From Magnetococcus sp. PR-3 (GTDB lineage: Bacteria; Pseudomonadota; Magnetococcia; Magnetococcales; Magnetococcaceae), in NCBI RefSeq assembly GCF_036689865.1, contig NZ_JBAHUQ010000025.1, forward strand, positions 1-64,000: a stretch of 64,000 nucleotides of DNA, written 5' to 3'. The notes under the pieces were generated by a model. That model had not been told where the DNA came from, did no database searches, and saw only the letters and a list, made by a program, of their open reading frames with translations. Shown here one piece after another: positions 31,301 to 46,300 of this stretch (positions within the stretch are counted from its first letter, which is position 1; each line of letters opens with the position of its first letter). Made by a program: the position numbers and the translations under genes.

Positions 31301-34300
31301 CAAACCGATCTGAAAGCGTACCAAAGGTGATCAACTCAAAGCTGTCACCCAGTACCGCTTCATACCCTTCACCTAAATCTACATCCAAGGTCCCACTTAG
31401 GGTCAGCTCCCCGCTGACCTCAATTTGGTCATACCCACCAAAGGGACTGTTCTGCAGGCTACCAATGGTCTCACTGGCTGCTGTTGTACTATCCAGACGG
31501 AACGTTAAATCTTTACCAGCCACCATGGTCTGGTTACCAACGATCTTCAAAAGACCACTTCCACCACTAAAGGCGAACCCGCCTTGTGCACTCAATCCCT
31601 CGGCAGCTGTCACAGTAATCAACTGATCATCCGCATACAGGCCAGATCCAGCGGCCAGGATCACCTGATTATCGGCACTTAAAGCGATGCTACCCGCTTC
31701 AGATTGCACATCAGCATTGAGGATTATGGTGGAGTCCTCCCCCTGTGCGGCCAAGCTAATGGTCCCATCCCCTTGGGCCAGGATCATCGCATCGGCCGTT
31801 ATAGAGCCTACTGTACTGGATACCGATAGGCTTCCACCCGCGGCTGAGGTCAAACCTGTCATACTGCTTTGCACCACACCGGTGCTTCCATCGCTGCCAA
31901 CCTCTGAGATATCAACGGTTACGGAACCCACGTTGAGCGTGTCTGCCTCTGTCAGACTAAGGCCATTTTCACCAACATCTGCAGCCAGATGTTCTACCGC
32001 TATTTCCAGCCCATCCACCTGTAACCCAGCGCGTAGGATCAGGTTGGTCGCCTGAATATCGGTTTGTGTATCTCCACCATCGGTGATCGATCCACTCTGT
32101 GCATGCAGCACAACATCTGTCGCTTGAACATCAGCCACGCTCATATCATCGGCGGCCAGTAACTGGATGGTTCCACTGGTTAAGCGGCCACTTTGGGTAA
32201 GTGATGCGGTCTTGGATTGTAGATCTAAAGAACCTTCCGTAGTTTGTACGGCACCACTGAGGGTGAGATCCCCATAAGCAAAGATCGAAGCGGTGGTACC
32301 CTCTGCGGTTAAATCTCCACTAAGGGTGAGATCGGCACTGCTACTGGCCAGACGCATGGTACCTGTCGTACCCGCGGTCATGGTGACATCACCGGTGATG
32401 TTCAGATCCCCATCCACCGCCAGCAGCAGGGTGCCACTGCCGTCGGAGAGGTTCAAACTGGTGACGGTCAAATCCCCACTATTTTGTAGATTTAGCCCAT
32501 CATTCTGTGCAGAGGCCGCCAGGGTAGAAGTGGCTGTTTCAATGCCATTTTCGCTACGACCAATAGCGCCACCCACACTGGTTAGGGACAGACTTGTGGC
32601 AATAAGGTTGGCCTGTTCTGTCGCCGCTTGATCAACAAAAGAACCGGATTCCGTGGAGAGAGTGATCTGGCCTGTGGCAGATTGCAGCAGCCCAAGATCC
32701 ATATCTCCACTGGTTTCATTAAGATACATATCACCAGCCGCTGTCACATTAACAACAGCGGTGGTGGTGTCATCCAAATTCATATCCAAAACCTGGGTGG
32801 CCGAACCAATCGTGCTGCCAGCCAGCAGGTTTAGATCATCCGCAGCGATCACAGCATCACTACTGGACTGTTCAATGGCCAGGCCTGCTTCCAGATCCAC
32901 CAAAAAGCCATCGATGCTGGAGCCTAAAGTTAACGTTCCCTGCTGAGCGCTTAGATGAAGGTCCCCCTCCCCGGCACCCAGATCAATTTGGGCTGCAACG
33001 GTCAGATTATCGGTCGCGGTAATCCACACATGGCCAGCATTAACCGTACTAACCCCACTGCCGCCAAGGGTTAGATCACCTTGGTCCGCGATGACAATGG
33101 TGCTGTTGTGTGCGGCGGCTTGCAGCGTGTTGATCTCTGTACGCAGGGCGTCGCCCATCAAACCAGCTTTATGGCCGACATCCAGAACCAACGTATCGGC
33201 ACTGATCTCTGTTGTTTCCCCAGCAACGCTACCCACCACCTGATTACCCGCTGTTAATGTAACCGTTGCCAAGGAAGTCAGAGTGTCTTGCAGATCCAGG
33301 ATCGAAGCATCCCCCCCAGCGGTCAGGGATAGATTGCCCTGAGTCGTATAGGCATTTCCCTCATCCAATACCGTTAAGTCACCATCGCTGGTGGCAATGG
33401 TTATGCTGCCGCTGTAGCTGTCGGACTGTTCAATACGCTCCAGGGCCAGATCACCACCTGCACTGGTCTGGGTAAGGGTTGCGGAACTGGCCTCCAAAAT
33501 GGCCAATCGATCCAGCGCGGTATTCAGGGTGATGGTACCAGCACTATTGATACTGGCCGAGCGCCCTTGTACCAAGCTGCTGTCATCAACGACCGTGACA
33601 TCCCCAGATGCCACGACACTTATGCTACCTAAATGCCCCAGATCCAACGTTCCGAGGGTCAAGGTACCGGCTGTCGTGGTTAAGGTTGCTGTTGTGGCTG
33701 CTGCACTGGTTAGGGCCGTTAGTTGTAGATCCCCCGCCGCACTGATTGCCAAAGCCCCTTCACCCATAGCAACACTGCCCACGGTCAAAGTATCTGTGCT
33801 ATGGATACGAATATCCCCGTTACCATGGCTGGCCAAATCAAGTTGACCATCAACATCCACATTAATGGCACTGCCATCGGCCATTGTAATGGCCCCATTG
33901 GCACTGAGTGACAAATGACCTGTGGTGGTGAGATCAATCCCCTCTGCGACCAACAGATCTCCATCGGTAAGGATGGTGCTGTCCACACTACTGAGTAGTG
34001 CTGAAGCTATGGAGACATCACCCCGTGCAGTGACACTAACGCTATTCAAAGCGCCTTCTGTAATGGTGCCAAAGGTAATGGATCCGGTGGTGTTTAAGAC
34101 CAAATCTGCACCAGAGGCAACACCTAGTGAGGTTAACAGTGCATCATCCAGGGTCAGGTCACCCAGCATATGCTCGGCATCCAGAGTATTGACGGCACCT
34201 TGGGTCAAAGCCAGTTCAAGACCACCATCTGCTTCGTTATTGGCCCAACTATAGGCACTGCTGTTTAGCGTAACCGTTCCACCAGCTTGCAGGTTGGCCT

Positions 34301-37300
34301 CATAACCGGTTAGGTCACTGTCCCCATCCTGCGTACTATCTTCAGAAATATTGCCACTCTGGGCACCGATATAGATCAGACCATCGGTGGTATCCACCGT
34401 GACGGATCCAACGGCAACATCTCCACTGTTGGCGCTCAATGTAACGTGACTGTCAGCAACAACATGGGTGGCGGTAAGGGTGCCACCACTGACCACTTCA
34501 ACCATGCCAGCAGCCGCGCTGACACTGTTCAGAGCGATGGCATCCGTTTCTGTGATCTGTAACAGACCACTACCGGTAAGCGTCGCAACCACGCTCTCTA
34601 CATGGGTAACCAGCGACATTGCATCTGTCGCTGAAGCGGTAAGGCTTGTCGAACTGATCAGACCACTGTGGTTGTGGCTCAACGTTCCACCCGCAGAGAG
34701 TTCAACCGTACCGCTGCTGGAGGTAAGGTTCATGCTACCTAAGGAGAGATCTTCCTGGGCGGAGAGTGTGACGGCCCCTCCAGTGGAACTGGTTAGCGTA
34801 CCCCCACTAAACGCCATAGATGCAGTGGTGTGGCTGACAGAGATATCCCCAGCTGCCGTAACATTTAGTTCATCGGTATGGATAAACAGCGTGTCGGTTT
34901 GCGCCATAGAGAAACCGGCACCACTGTTGATGGACACACTGGCAAGGTTCTGTCCCTCCTCCAGAGCTTCCACCTGACCATTAAAGCTATAAGCGCTGCT
35001 GCTGTTGTGGTTGATCACCACACTGTTGGCTGCTTTAAGGGTTAATTCATCCACATCGATGGTGCTATCACTGCTCAAAGTGATGCTGCCACTATCGGTT
35101 AACTCACCCTGCGCCGTGACCGCCAGACTACCGACATCGCTCAAAGTGCCACTTAGGGTAACGCTACCATCCGAGCTGAGCTGAGCACTACCCACACCAT
35201 CTAGATCTATGGCCAGGTCCAGGGAGCCTTGGCTGGCGATGGTTAAACTCTCGGAGTGCACACTACCTAGTTCATCTGCCGTTAGAGCCAGATCTCCACC
35301 TGTCACATAGTGTGTGGAGGTGGCACCTTGAATTAAATCGGCCAAATTAAGGTTACCCGCAGCCTGTAGATCAACGGTATCTGCATCTGTGGCAGCGGTA
35401 ACTGTTACCTGCCCACGGGTACTGGTTAGGCTTAGTCCAACTTCCTGGGTGGTCGTGGTGACGGATAGGTCATGATCGGTGGTCACGGAAACCGAACCAG
35501 CAATGGCCGATAGACTGGCAACACTCAGGCCGCTGTTGGTCTCACCCAAGCCATCCAGATCAATGATCTCAATATCACCCGTGGTGGCAGAGGCGGTTAA
35601 CTGATTGGCGGCCATGGTCAGGCTCGCGACCCCTTCACCGGAACTAACGCTCACACTGGCTGCAATGAGGTCTACATCTTCACCCAGACCACCACTTACC
35701 GAGCCCCCCGCACGAATGGTGACATCACCCAACGAGGTCAAACCTGTCTCATGCGCGCCTTGAGTATAGAGATCAACTTCTGAAGTAACATAAGCCCCGG
35801 CATCTACCGTGGCCAACTGCACATCATCCCCTGCGGTCAAGGTAATATCACCATTGGCGCTGTTACCTGAGACGATACTGGCGCCCGCAGCCTGGGTGAT
35901 ATCTCCAGTCGTTGCGGTTAGGCTGATGGTATTTCCATCGGTGTGAATAGAGGTATCAGCCGCTTGGGTAATGTTCTGTTCGACTTGGATACTGATGGCA
36001 CCACTGTCGCTTTGTACCCCACCGTTGAGGGTTAAGTCCGACAGATCGCCATCTATGGCCACCGTGACCGAGCCCGAACCCTGGGCATCAATACCAGCCT
36101 CTTCTCCATATAGATCCCCAGCCTCAACAGTGACTGAGCCACTGGCCAACAGTTCTATGGACCCCCCATCACTGGTGACCAACCGGCCAAAGCCTTGTTC
36201 ACTTTCGCTGCTGGTACGGCCATCACTCCCCACACGATCAATCAGTACATCCTCAATGGCATCAACCGTTAGCCCATCTTCTTCATCCAGGCTAATACCG
36301 CCACTACCCGCTCTTGCGGCCATGGTGGACGCTCGGGTTTCTAACCGGCTGTTCTGACCAATACCCAGAGAGGCTGTCATGCCAATGGCTGAAGCCACCA
36401 GATCAAGAGTTTCATCGCCTGCATCTTCAATAGAACCGCTATCAGCCTGGACCCAAATGGCCCCATCGCCGGCATCCAACCCAGCCAGGGTTATGGATCC
36501 GTTTGCAGCTAAGCGCATATTGCCACTGGTGGTTGCCCCTGAGGTTGCAGCCATGGTTAGGCTACCACCCAAGGCCGCCAGATCCATATCCCCATCACCA
36601 ACCAACAGTTGGGCTTCACTACCCAAAACCAGATTTTGCCCCGCCAGCAGTGTTAACGCACCAGACTCCATACTAATACCACTGTAGAGCAGAACATCGG
36701 CACTACTACCGCTGGCTAAATAGAGGTTACCTGTACCGGTAATTTGCACATCATCGTTAACCGTAATGGCCCCACTGTCAGCGGAGATCACGACAGCGCC
36801 ATCAGCGGTCACTAGAACGCCTGATCCACTCTCTGTGAGGATAGAACCACCAATGCGTGTGACAGAAACCGAGACCTCACCAAGGGTGATCCCATCACTG
36901 TCAAATAGATGAATATCCCCAGCTGCTTGAGCCGCCACTGTGGTCAGTGCCACCTCCAGACCATTACCATCCTTACCTGTGGTGCCAATACTACCGCCAG
37001 CTTGCAGCAACGCGGCAGCCCCACTCAGGTCTGTACCACTGTCCCCACCATCTAAAATAGAGCCATTGTCAGAGATAATGGCAATGGCGCCACTACCCGC
37101 CTCTATTTGGCTAATCACAATATCTTCTTGGGCTGAGAGACGTATATCGCCTTCATCCGATGCACCGGTACTGAGGGTGGCACTATCCTCCTGAACAATA
37201 CCGCCAAGGGTTGTTGCCATATCAATGGAACCACCGGCGGTTATGACATCGGAGCCGGCATTTTGAAGAATCGTTCCATCAGCCAGCAAAGAGATATCAC

Positions 37301-40300
37301 TACGTCCGCCATCTACATCGGCATTCAGGTTTAGCCCACCCCCAACCGCAGAGAGTCGGATACCCCCACCACTCCCCAGACCAATACCCACATCACCATT
37401 CACGGTCATGCTGCCACTGGTGGTAACGGCTATATCCGCTACGGCTGTTGTTGCAACACCAGCTTCGGTAAGGGTGAGATCCCCTTCATTATCCAGGGTA
37501 ATACCAAAGACCCCGGTACTCTGTGCCTGCAAGCTGTTAACGTTGGTGATTAAACCATCGGTCGCCGTGGCAATACTGCCATTTTCTACATCAATGGCCA
37601 GATGGTCTGCACTGATGTGGTAGGTCACCTCATCATGCTCAACCGTACTCAAACTGCCACCATCGACCGCCAAGGTGACATCGCCAGCGGTAGCTACGGT
37701 CAATAGGTGCATGTCACTGGCTTCTGCGGTCAGCACCACATCCGTACCTGCCTCCACCCACAAGGTGGCCTCGGCACTTTGGGCCATGGTCAAAGCCCGG
37801 CTACTCTCCCCCACATGGCTATCCGCCACCAAGGTGATATTGCCACCTTTCAGGTGGCTACCCCGTTCAATAATGCTACCGGTGATCCCCCCTTCACTGG
37901 CAATGCGGATCTGGCCATCTGTCTCTACTTCTTGAATTTGCATATCCGCGGTACTGGCGACAATAACCTGCTCTTCTGCCGTGAGCTCAATTGAACCCAA
38001 TGCAACAATATTGACGTCATCCCACACCTGCAGAATGACCGACTCAATATCCCGCTGGTTCTCAACCCATTGCCCATGACTAACAGAGGTCACACCATCC
38101 GAGCTGTGTAGGAGGGTGTCATCATACGTCTCTGAGGTATTAACTTTGCGCCACAGCGTATCGTCACCATAATCTGTCGTACTCAGAGAGATATTGTTAT
38201 CCTGGCCGATATACTCGTAGGTCGCGTAGTTAACCTCTTTAATATCCCGAGCCGAGGCATCAACCAAGGCCTGCTTATCCGTATCGCTCAGGTTCTCAAA
38301 ATCATCAGGATCCAATATCGTCAATTCATCGGTGGCATAACCAATGGACTGTGTCGCCCCACCGGCAATAATGGTAATGGCATCCCCTTGCACATTGACC
38401 AGTTCCGACCCTGTGTTGGGGCTAAAACCCAACATCTCAGCATGGGGGTACAGGGCCTGCATAAAATCAGGCGCCAGAGCATAGCATAGGGCACTCTCTT
38501 CAAAAACACCGGTATCCACCAGCGCTTGCATCTCATCGGTCAGACTACCATCGGCATTGGTCAAGACCGGGCGGAAGTTTTCATGGCGGCTATCAACCAC
38601 CGAACCATCTGTGGTTTGCAGATGTACATCACCACTGTCGGATGCCACATGTTCAACATGTAGATCACCACTGGTTTCCACAATGGTGATATCCCCCTCG
38701 GAAGTGGCACTTACATCCCCCTGGCCATACTGGTGGCTATCAATATTGACATCAATGCTGCCTTCACCACCATCAAGCTCCACACTACGGGCGGTAATGG
38801 TGCCACTCTCTATTGAAGTCATACCTTCATTGGAAGTAATGGAAACATTAGCTACCGTGAAAACATCACCCAACATCAAGCCATTACCACTCAGGCTATG
38901 ATATGCGGTAATGTTAACATTACCTCCAGCCGTTACGTTGAGCACACCACTGAACTGATCCATGTTCAGGTTAACACCACCACCGGTCACCACATCGGAA
39001 ACCGCACCACGCATGGTGACATCTTCAGCAATGGTCATGGTCGCTGAGGCCAACCCAATGCTGGAACTACCTGTCGAGGTATCTTCTGCCGTGGCATCCA
39101 CCTTTTCGGTAATAATATCGCCACGCAATATAAGCTGACCCGCACTCTCAATGTTTACATTGGGGGCATCGTCGCTCTGGGTAAATTCAATAGAGACAGG
39201 ATAGTCTGCCTTCAGGGTGTGGGTATAAAAATCCTTCAACCCCTCTGTGGTGGTGATTTTAGTGTGGTAGGTCTTTTTACGCAGCCAGCCGCCACCGGTC
39301 TTCCAGGTTTTTTTGGTTTCGGTATAGTTCTCATAGTCACTATCATACTGCTCCGAATCCACATCCTCCCAGTCGCTATCCTTCTCCGTCTCTAGGTAGG
39401 TCCATAGGGTATCGTCCTCGAAATCCGCCTCACTCAACACCATCTGTCCAGTGGTGCCAATGTAGCGGTAAACTTTGTTGTTATCGGTATCCCGCACCTG
39501 AGTGATGTTTTGGGTAAGATCAACACTCAGATCCTTCTGCAGCTCATAATCGATGCTGTAGACGGTTTCAGGATCCACATCAAACATGACGGCCAGTTCG
39601 GACTCAAGCAGGGGTGCACCATCCCGATACTCAATATCCTCCCACTTGTACTTCTTATCTTTGACCAGACCGTCCCAATCGAAACCAAGCAGGTTAAAAC
39701 TCTTCTTCTCATATTTACGTACCGTGGTTTTGGTCTTCTCCTGCCCTTCGGTCCAGACGTAATATTGTCCCTCTGGGGGTTGGTAGAAGATCGCGTCATC
39801 AAAACCAAAGCTGGCAGAGTTCGTCTCTTCATAGCTAATGGTGGAGATCTGGTTGACGGCACCTTCCTCTGGTGTCACCAGCGTACCGGTCTCAACACGC
39901 ATTTCGATCTGATCATCCACCACAGTGTAGATGGTCTTCTCCAATGAAGAGGAGTCGATGAGCGTAATAATACCTTCCCGCTCGTTTGAGACATCAATGG
40001 TGCCCAAGGCCAAGTCGTAGTCGGTTTTATTAACAATATCGACATCGGTATAGCCGTTTGCTACCCGCAGGCGCCCATTACCGGTACTGAGAATTTGACC
40101 GGTAATGGTAATTTTGCCCCCTTCCGGGGCGATTTCATCCACCACAATGGTACCGGTATCGGCGTCAAAGTATCCATCCACCGGTACATTTTCATCCCCA
40201 AAGCTAATGCCCTCCAGCAACTCACCGCTGCTATCGGTAAAGGTGGTGGTAGCCGTGGGGGCAAAGGTCTCATCAATATGCAGCACAACTTCCTGCACAC

Positions 40301-43300
40301 CCGACTGCACCAGACCATTGATGTTGATATAACGGGCGTTAATATTGATCTCGCCCATGGCCAATACACGGCTTGAATCCTCAGCCAGAGCCTCTTCCAA
40401 CTCCAGAATTTCTGGATTGGTTAAATTGGTAATCTCGTTACCCGCGCTTATGAAAACCGTCTTATAAATGGGGTCAAAGTTAGTGTAACTAACACTTTTT
40501 GGGTCCCCCTCATCATTGTAAACTTGGCTGTTAAATAGGGTCACAAAATCTACATACTGGCGGGGGTCGGTACCACTGTGGTACCAGCCCTCACTGTTCA
40601 GATTAAAGCTACCGGCGGCTGAGAGCTGTACTGACCCGGCCCGGAGTTCGCCGGAAACATTAATACTACCCTCCATGTTGGTCACATTGAGCGCACCATC
40701 CTCATTGTGTACCTGACCCAGAACATAGATATCCTGGGGACCATCGGGGATCTCCAGTTCACCCAGATCATACATACTGCTTTCAAAGGCATCCTGCATG
40801 ATGGTGATGGTCTTATCACTACCATCACTGGTATCGGTTAGGCTGACCTTATTAAAGAAGACATTACCTGCCTTCATGCTGATCAACTGACCATTAAGTA
40901 CATCGGTACGGTCGGCATCGCTCAGGCCCAGATCATTGACCTGTAAAGCAAAGGGTGTCTTGTTGACCAAATCAATCTGGGCACCTGTGCGGGGCAACAG
41001 TTGCGTACCCACCAGGGCATCCATGTCGTTGCTGTAGGCTTTGTCAGCCTCAATAAAGATCGAACCGGGGGAGGCATAGAGATTGGGGATATCCAGGAAC
41101 AGTTGGTCGTATGACTCATTGACCAGTGTCTCAGTGGTGCCATTGGCATTCACCGTCTCCATCAACCCCATATCTTCCAAGGTTTGATCGATCTGTGACA
41201 GCTGTTCGGTATAACGGGCGATGGCTTCAGCATTACCCGCATGGCTGGCCATCCAGTCGAGCACCTGCTCCCGTTGCTCAAACAACAGGTTGCCAATGTT
41301 GGCGTAGAGTAGTGTGGGGACCTCCATAGAGGTTGGCTTGACGACATAAAATTTTTGTTCCAACTGCTCACCGAAGGTTTTTCCACGATCACTCTCGTAG
41401 GTAAGCGTCTCTTCCCAATCTTCGGTATTTTCCAGATAATAGTCATCTACATAGACCGTTGTATCCAGCCCGCTGTAGATCCACCAAGTTCCATCCGAGT
41501 GATGTACCAAATCACCCCAGGTCAGGTCCACACTGCCACCTTGAACTTCGGTCAGGTCAATGGCAGCCTCAACTTTGCTCCATTTGCTGGTATCGGTATA
41601 ATCCGCTTCATGCAAAATTTCTGAACCATCACTTAGATCAGATGGTGCATAGACGTAGGCATCACCCACCTCACCCTTGCCAAAAGCCCCTTCTTTGACC
41701 TCTACGAGGGTGCCAAAGCTTAAACTCATAGCCAAAGAACCTGTGGGCAGCTCAGCATACTCATACTGCTGATCTTCACTCAGCCCTAGCTCTAGTTTTT
41801 CTGTCTCTGTCAGTTCGGTCCCAAGACGGTCACTCTCCAGCATGGTCTGCCCGTCAACTGTTAAGGGCAGAAGGTGCATTAAAGTCTGATTATTAATGCC
41901 TGCTTCTACAGTCGCGGTATCACTGACCAATACTTTATTGGTGCTGTCGATATCCGTACCATCGGGAATAAAGACAGCGTAGGGTATGCCCCCTACTGAG
42001 ACCACAGAGCCTTCTGTGGTTCCACGGCTGTTGCCGCCAATCCCCTCTTTGGCAACCAGATCCACATTTTTCAAAGCTTCAATGGTGGTGGTTCCAGCAA
42101 TTTCTACCTGGTTAACCTCGTTGATATCCATGGTAGGTACCGGCACACCGATACCAGCCAAGCTGACCAGGGCCATATCAGCCGCGGAATAGCCATCAAT
42201 CAAATTGCCTACACCAAAATTGTTTTTACCCGCGTAAATTTTGACCTCACCACCCTTAATGGTGGCATCGGTGACCGTGACCCGGTTGGTGGCATCGACA
42301 TCCCCAGCAGAAAGCGCGGTTGCCCCCGCGATCACGGCTGCCGAAAAGACATTGGCGCTGGCGTTGGTTTCAGCCGCAGTACGCGTGGTTAACACCACAT
42401 CACCACTGACATTTTGCAATGTCGTACCGTTAAGATCGATCTCTGAAAGTGTGTTAGCCTCAATATCCGACTTGGCGATAGAGAGCGCTAAACCACCGAC
42501 ACCTTCAACCTTTACACTGTCTACAGCATAGGCATCGGCCAAGGCTTCAACCCGCAAAGTACCGGGGTTTTCCAAATTACCATCCACATCCAAGGTCGTG
42601 CCTTGACCCATTTGTACACGGGCTCGGAAGGGATCTTTATCGGTGCCAAGGTCGGAGTCACTAAACAGCGCGCTCACGCCAATCGCACCGGCTGAGCCCG
42701 AGTAGATATTGTTACTGTTGGCGTACTTCTCTTTAACCGCTTTGTTGGTGGCGGTAATGACAATACTACCGGCCTCCACCGTACTGTTATCGCCAATGAT
42801 GACATCGGAGCCAGTATTCAGATTATTCTCGACATAAGCGCCACTTCCGGCAAATGCCCCCACAGCCAGATTCAAGGCCTTACTGTCGAAATCCTGATCA
42901 CGTTTGGCACGGATCTCCATACTATCGACGTTGACGCTGGTGTTATCCCCCAAACCTGCCACCGAATCCCCAACCAAATTAAGGCTTGAGAACGCACCCG
43001 CAATACCGGCAAAAACACCACCACTGGCCGCGTTGGATTCCATATAGAGGCTGTTTTCACTCTCCGCCACAATGCGTAGAATGCCTGCCTCCAGATCCAC
43101 ACCATCCCCCAGGTGCGCCCCAACATCGGAACGACCCACAACGGTAGAGACCGACATACCCATGGCGGCACCACTGCTGACGCTAATGGCCACCGTTTGG
43201 GTATCGGCAATCATACGATCTTCAGCGGTAATGGAGACCTCACCCGCTTTGATGTTGGATTCGCTTATGCCAGCATTGACATCCTCATTAATGGAGACCG

Positions 43301-46300
43301 TCGCCACCGTACCGGACGCTGCTGCCCCGACCAGACCCAGCGCTGCGGATACCGCCGCCACATCTGCATCAGCAACCGCCTTGTTCTGTGCAGCCAAAGA
43401 TAAAACACCGCCAACGGTTAGATCGCTGCCGGTAATATCTGCTGTAATCTCACCACTGATACTACTTTCAGCATCGGCCCCACCTCCGGCAATGGCACCG
43501 CCAAGTCCGGCAGCCGCTGCTATGGCAGCAACCTGAGAGGTCGCATCAATGGCAGCAGATTCACTGGAGGTTAAAGTAACATCACCCCCAGCGATCAGAT
43601 CCACATTACTTAGGGTGGTATCCACCACATTATCAATGGCATTTTCAGACAAAGAGACACCGATAGCCACTGACACCGCAGCCGTCCCAAAGGAGAAGGC
43701 CACCGAGGCCGCCTGCGCATCTGAATCAATGGTGGAATTATCTGTCGCGCTGAGTGCTACATTGCCGATAACCCGGATACCATCATCCAGCGTGTCGGTA
43801 ATAGAACTTTTAACTTGGGCTGCAATTCGGTTTTCTGCACTCACCCCAGCTCCAGCGACAGCAACGCCAGCTGTACCGCCGCCCGCCATCGCCGCAGAAC
43901 CAGAGAATACGGTGGAATCAATAGCCTGTTGAGCATCAGCCGTTAGGGTTAGATCCCCACCCGCTACAACGCTTGAAGCCGTTATGCGGGCTTGGGTCTC
44001 AGCTGAACCCTTACCTAGTACCTGTTCCCATTTGGTGTGATCAGCAAAATCTTGGTAGTAGAAGAACTCTGCGCCTTTGGTATTGCTTAGCTCATCACCA
44101 ATGTAGCGGTAATACTCCCCTTCCCGCTGGCCGAAGTTATCCCCAATAAAAACAATTTCCCCGTTGCTGATGGAGTCTGGCGTGGTCAAGTCATCGGTAT
44201 CATAGGTGTGGATTTCGGAACTCTCATACGGGTCATAACCAATAAAGTTACGGGCCAGCGAGACACCAATGGAAGCACCAATACCCGCTGAGCCACCGAT
44301 GGAGGCCGCAAAGGATGCGGTTGCAACGAGGGCATCAATCTCCGCACTGTTTTGCGCATTGAGTACCACATTTTTTTGACTGATCAGCACCGAACCATCG
44401 ACAAAGGCGTTCACATCGGTCTGGATAATATTGACCGCATCTGCCCCGGCGCCACTTAACCCCACACCAGTTGCCCCACCAAACCCCAGAGCAACCGAGG
44501 CCGCTGCGGAAATGGCCTGAATTTCAGCAGTCTCCTGCACATCCAAAATCAGGTCACCATCACCCGCATTTAGCCCATCATCAACATTAACAATGGAGAC
44601 TTGCAGATCATTTTCAATGGTGTTGCGGGCTAAAGAGATCCCCACAGAAATGGCCACACCTGTAGATCCTCCAAATGCAGCCGCCAATGAAGCAGCCGCC
44701 GCTTTGGATGAGATTAAAGAGTCATCTGTAACCGTCAGTGTGACCCCTTCAGCCTGGATCCCATGCTCACCATCGCCGGTGATGGAGGCATTGACCTCCA
44801 CACCCATAACGTTCTCAGCCCAGACCCCTGAACCACTTACCCCAACACCGGTACTACCCCCAGCGGCAATGGCAGCCGAACCGGCAAAGACCAGGGCGTT
44901 GATATCCTGCTCAACAATGGCTGTTTGGCTCAGTGCACCACCCGCTGTCAGGCTGCTGTCTTCTAAATACGCCTGCACCGTCGCCTGACCACTTTGACCA
45001 ATCAGGTTTTTGGCCACGGCAATACCCAAGGAGGCTCCAACACCGGTACTCCCCCCACCCCCAATGGCAGCCGACGCGGCAATGACCGTCGAAGAGATGG
45101 ATGACTCACTGCGGGCATCCAGATCCACATCACCTGTGGTGGTGATGTGGCTATCCAAAATATAGCTGTCCGTATGGCCACTAAGCTCATTAATGGCAAC
45201 AGCGCCCGCACCACTAACAGCCAGACCTGTTTGCCCTGCAACACCAATGGCCAGAGAGGCTGCTGCAGAAACGGCGTTAATATTATTGCGGGAGACCGAA
45301 ATGGTCTGCCCAAAGCGCTTTAAGGTATAGGTGGTGCCATCGCCATCGGTAAAGAGCCAAGCATCACCTTCATCCAGAGAGGAAAGCTTGTATTTTACCG
45401 GGTCGATCTTCCAACGGCTGCTGTCGCTGTAATCCTCTTCACCCAGGTCTACGCTCTCCTCTGTATCCGCATCCCCCCCAATAAAGTGATAAACAACATT
45501 GCTAAAACCACCCGCCTCATGCCCCCCCATAACCCGTACCGTGCTACCGTTGGCGACCTCCTGCTCCCCTTCATTAGAGGAGAACATCCAGCCGCCTGAG
45601 ACACTGTTTTTGTCGGAAAGGGTAATCCCACCCTCAGCCATAGCCGAGGTTAGCTGTGCCATAATTAATGCATCGGCATCGGCATCCACCTGCGCTTCAT
45701 CAACGGCATCATCTGTGGGATCATCCGAATCGTCGGCATCACTGTTAGGATCATTGGGGTTATCCTCCTCCTGATCGGCCAGATCATCCAGACTATCTGC
45801 ATCAAAGCTCACCTCATCCAGATCAATATCAAACAGGGGCACACCACGACTGGTGGCTGAGATACTTAAACCACCTGCGGTAACATCCACCCCCGTGTCG
45901 GCGTTGGCCATATAGGCCACCACATCACTATCAATGCTGTTAAACGCCAAAGAGAGACCAATAGAGACCGCATAACCTGACTGACCAGCGATCGCTGCCG
46001 CCACAGAGGCAGCCCCGGCAACACTATTAATGGAGCTGGTGTCATCGGCACTAATGGAGATCGCCCCCGCTGAGATGCCCTCAGCGCCATCCCCATCCAT
46101 ATAAGCTTTCACATCCGTGCGAATACGGTTTTCACTGAACACACCACTGGCACTGACACCAATGGCGGTTTTACCACTACCCGCTACCGCAACAGAGCCC
46201 GCCAAGACAACCGCATCAATCGAAGCGGTTGAACGGGCATCTAAGGTAAGGGTGCCATCCGCATGGATGCTACTTCCTTTGGTTGTGGCCGTAACCGAAG

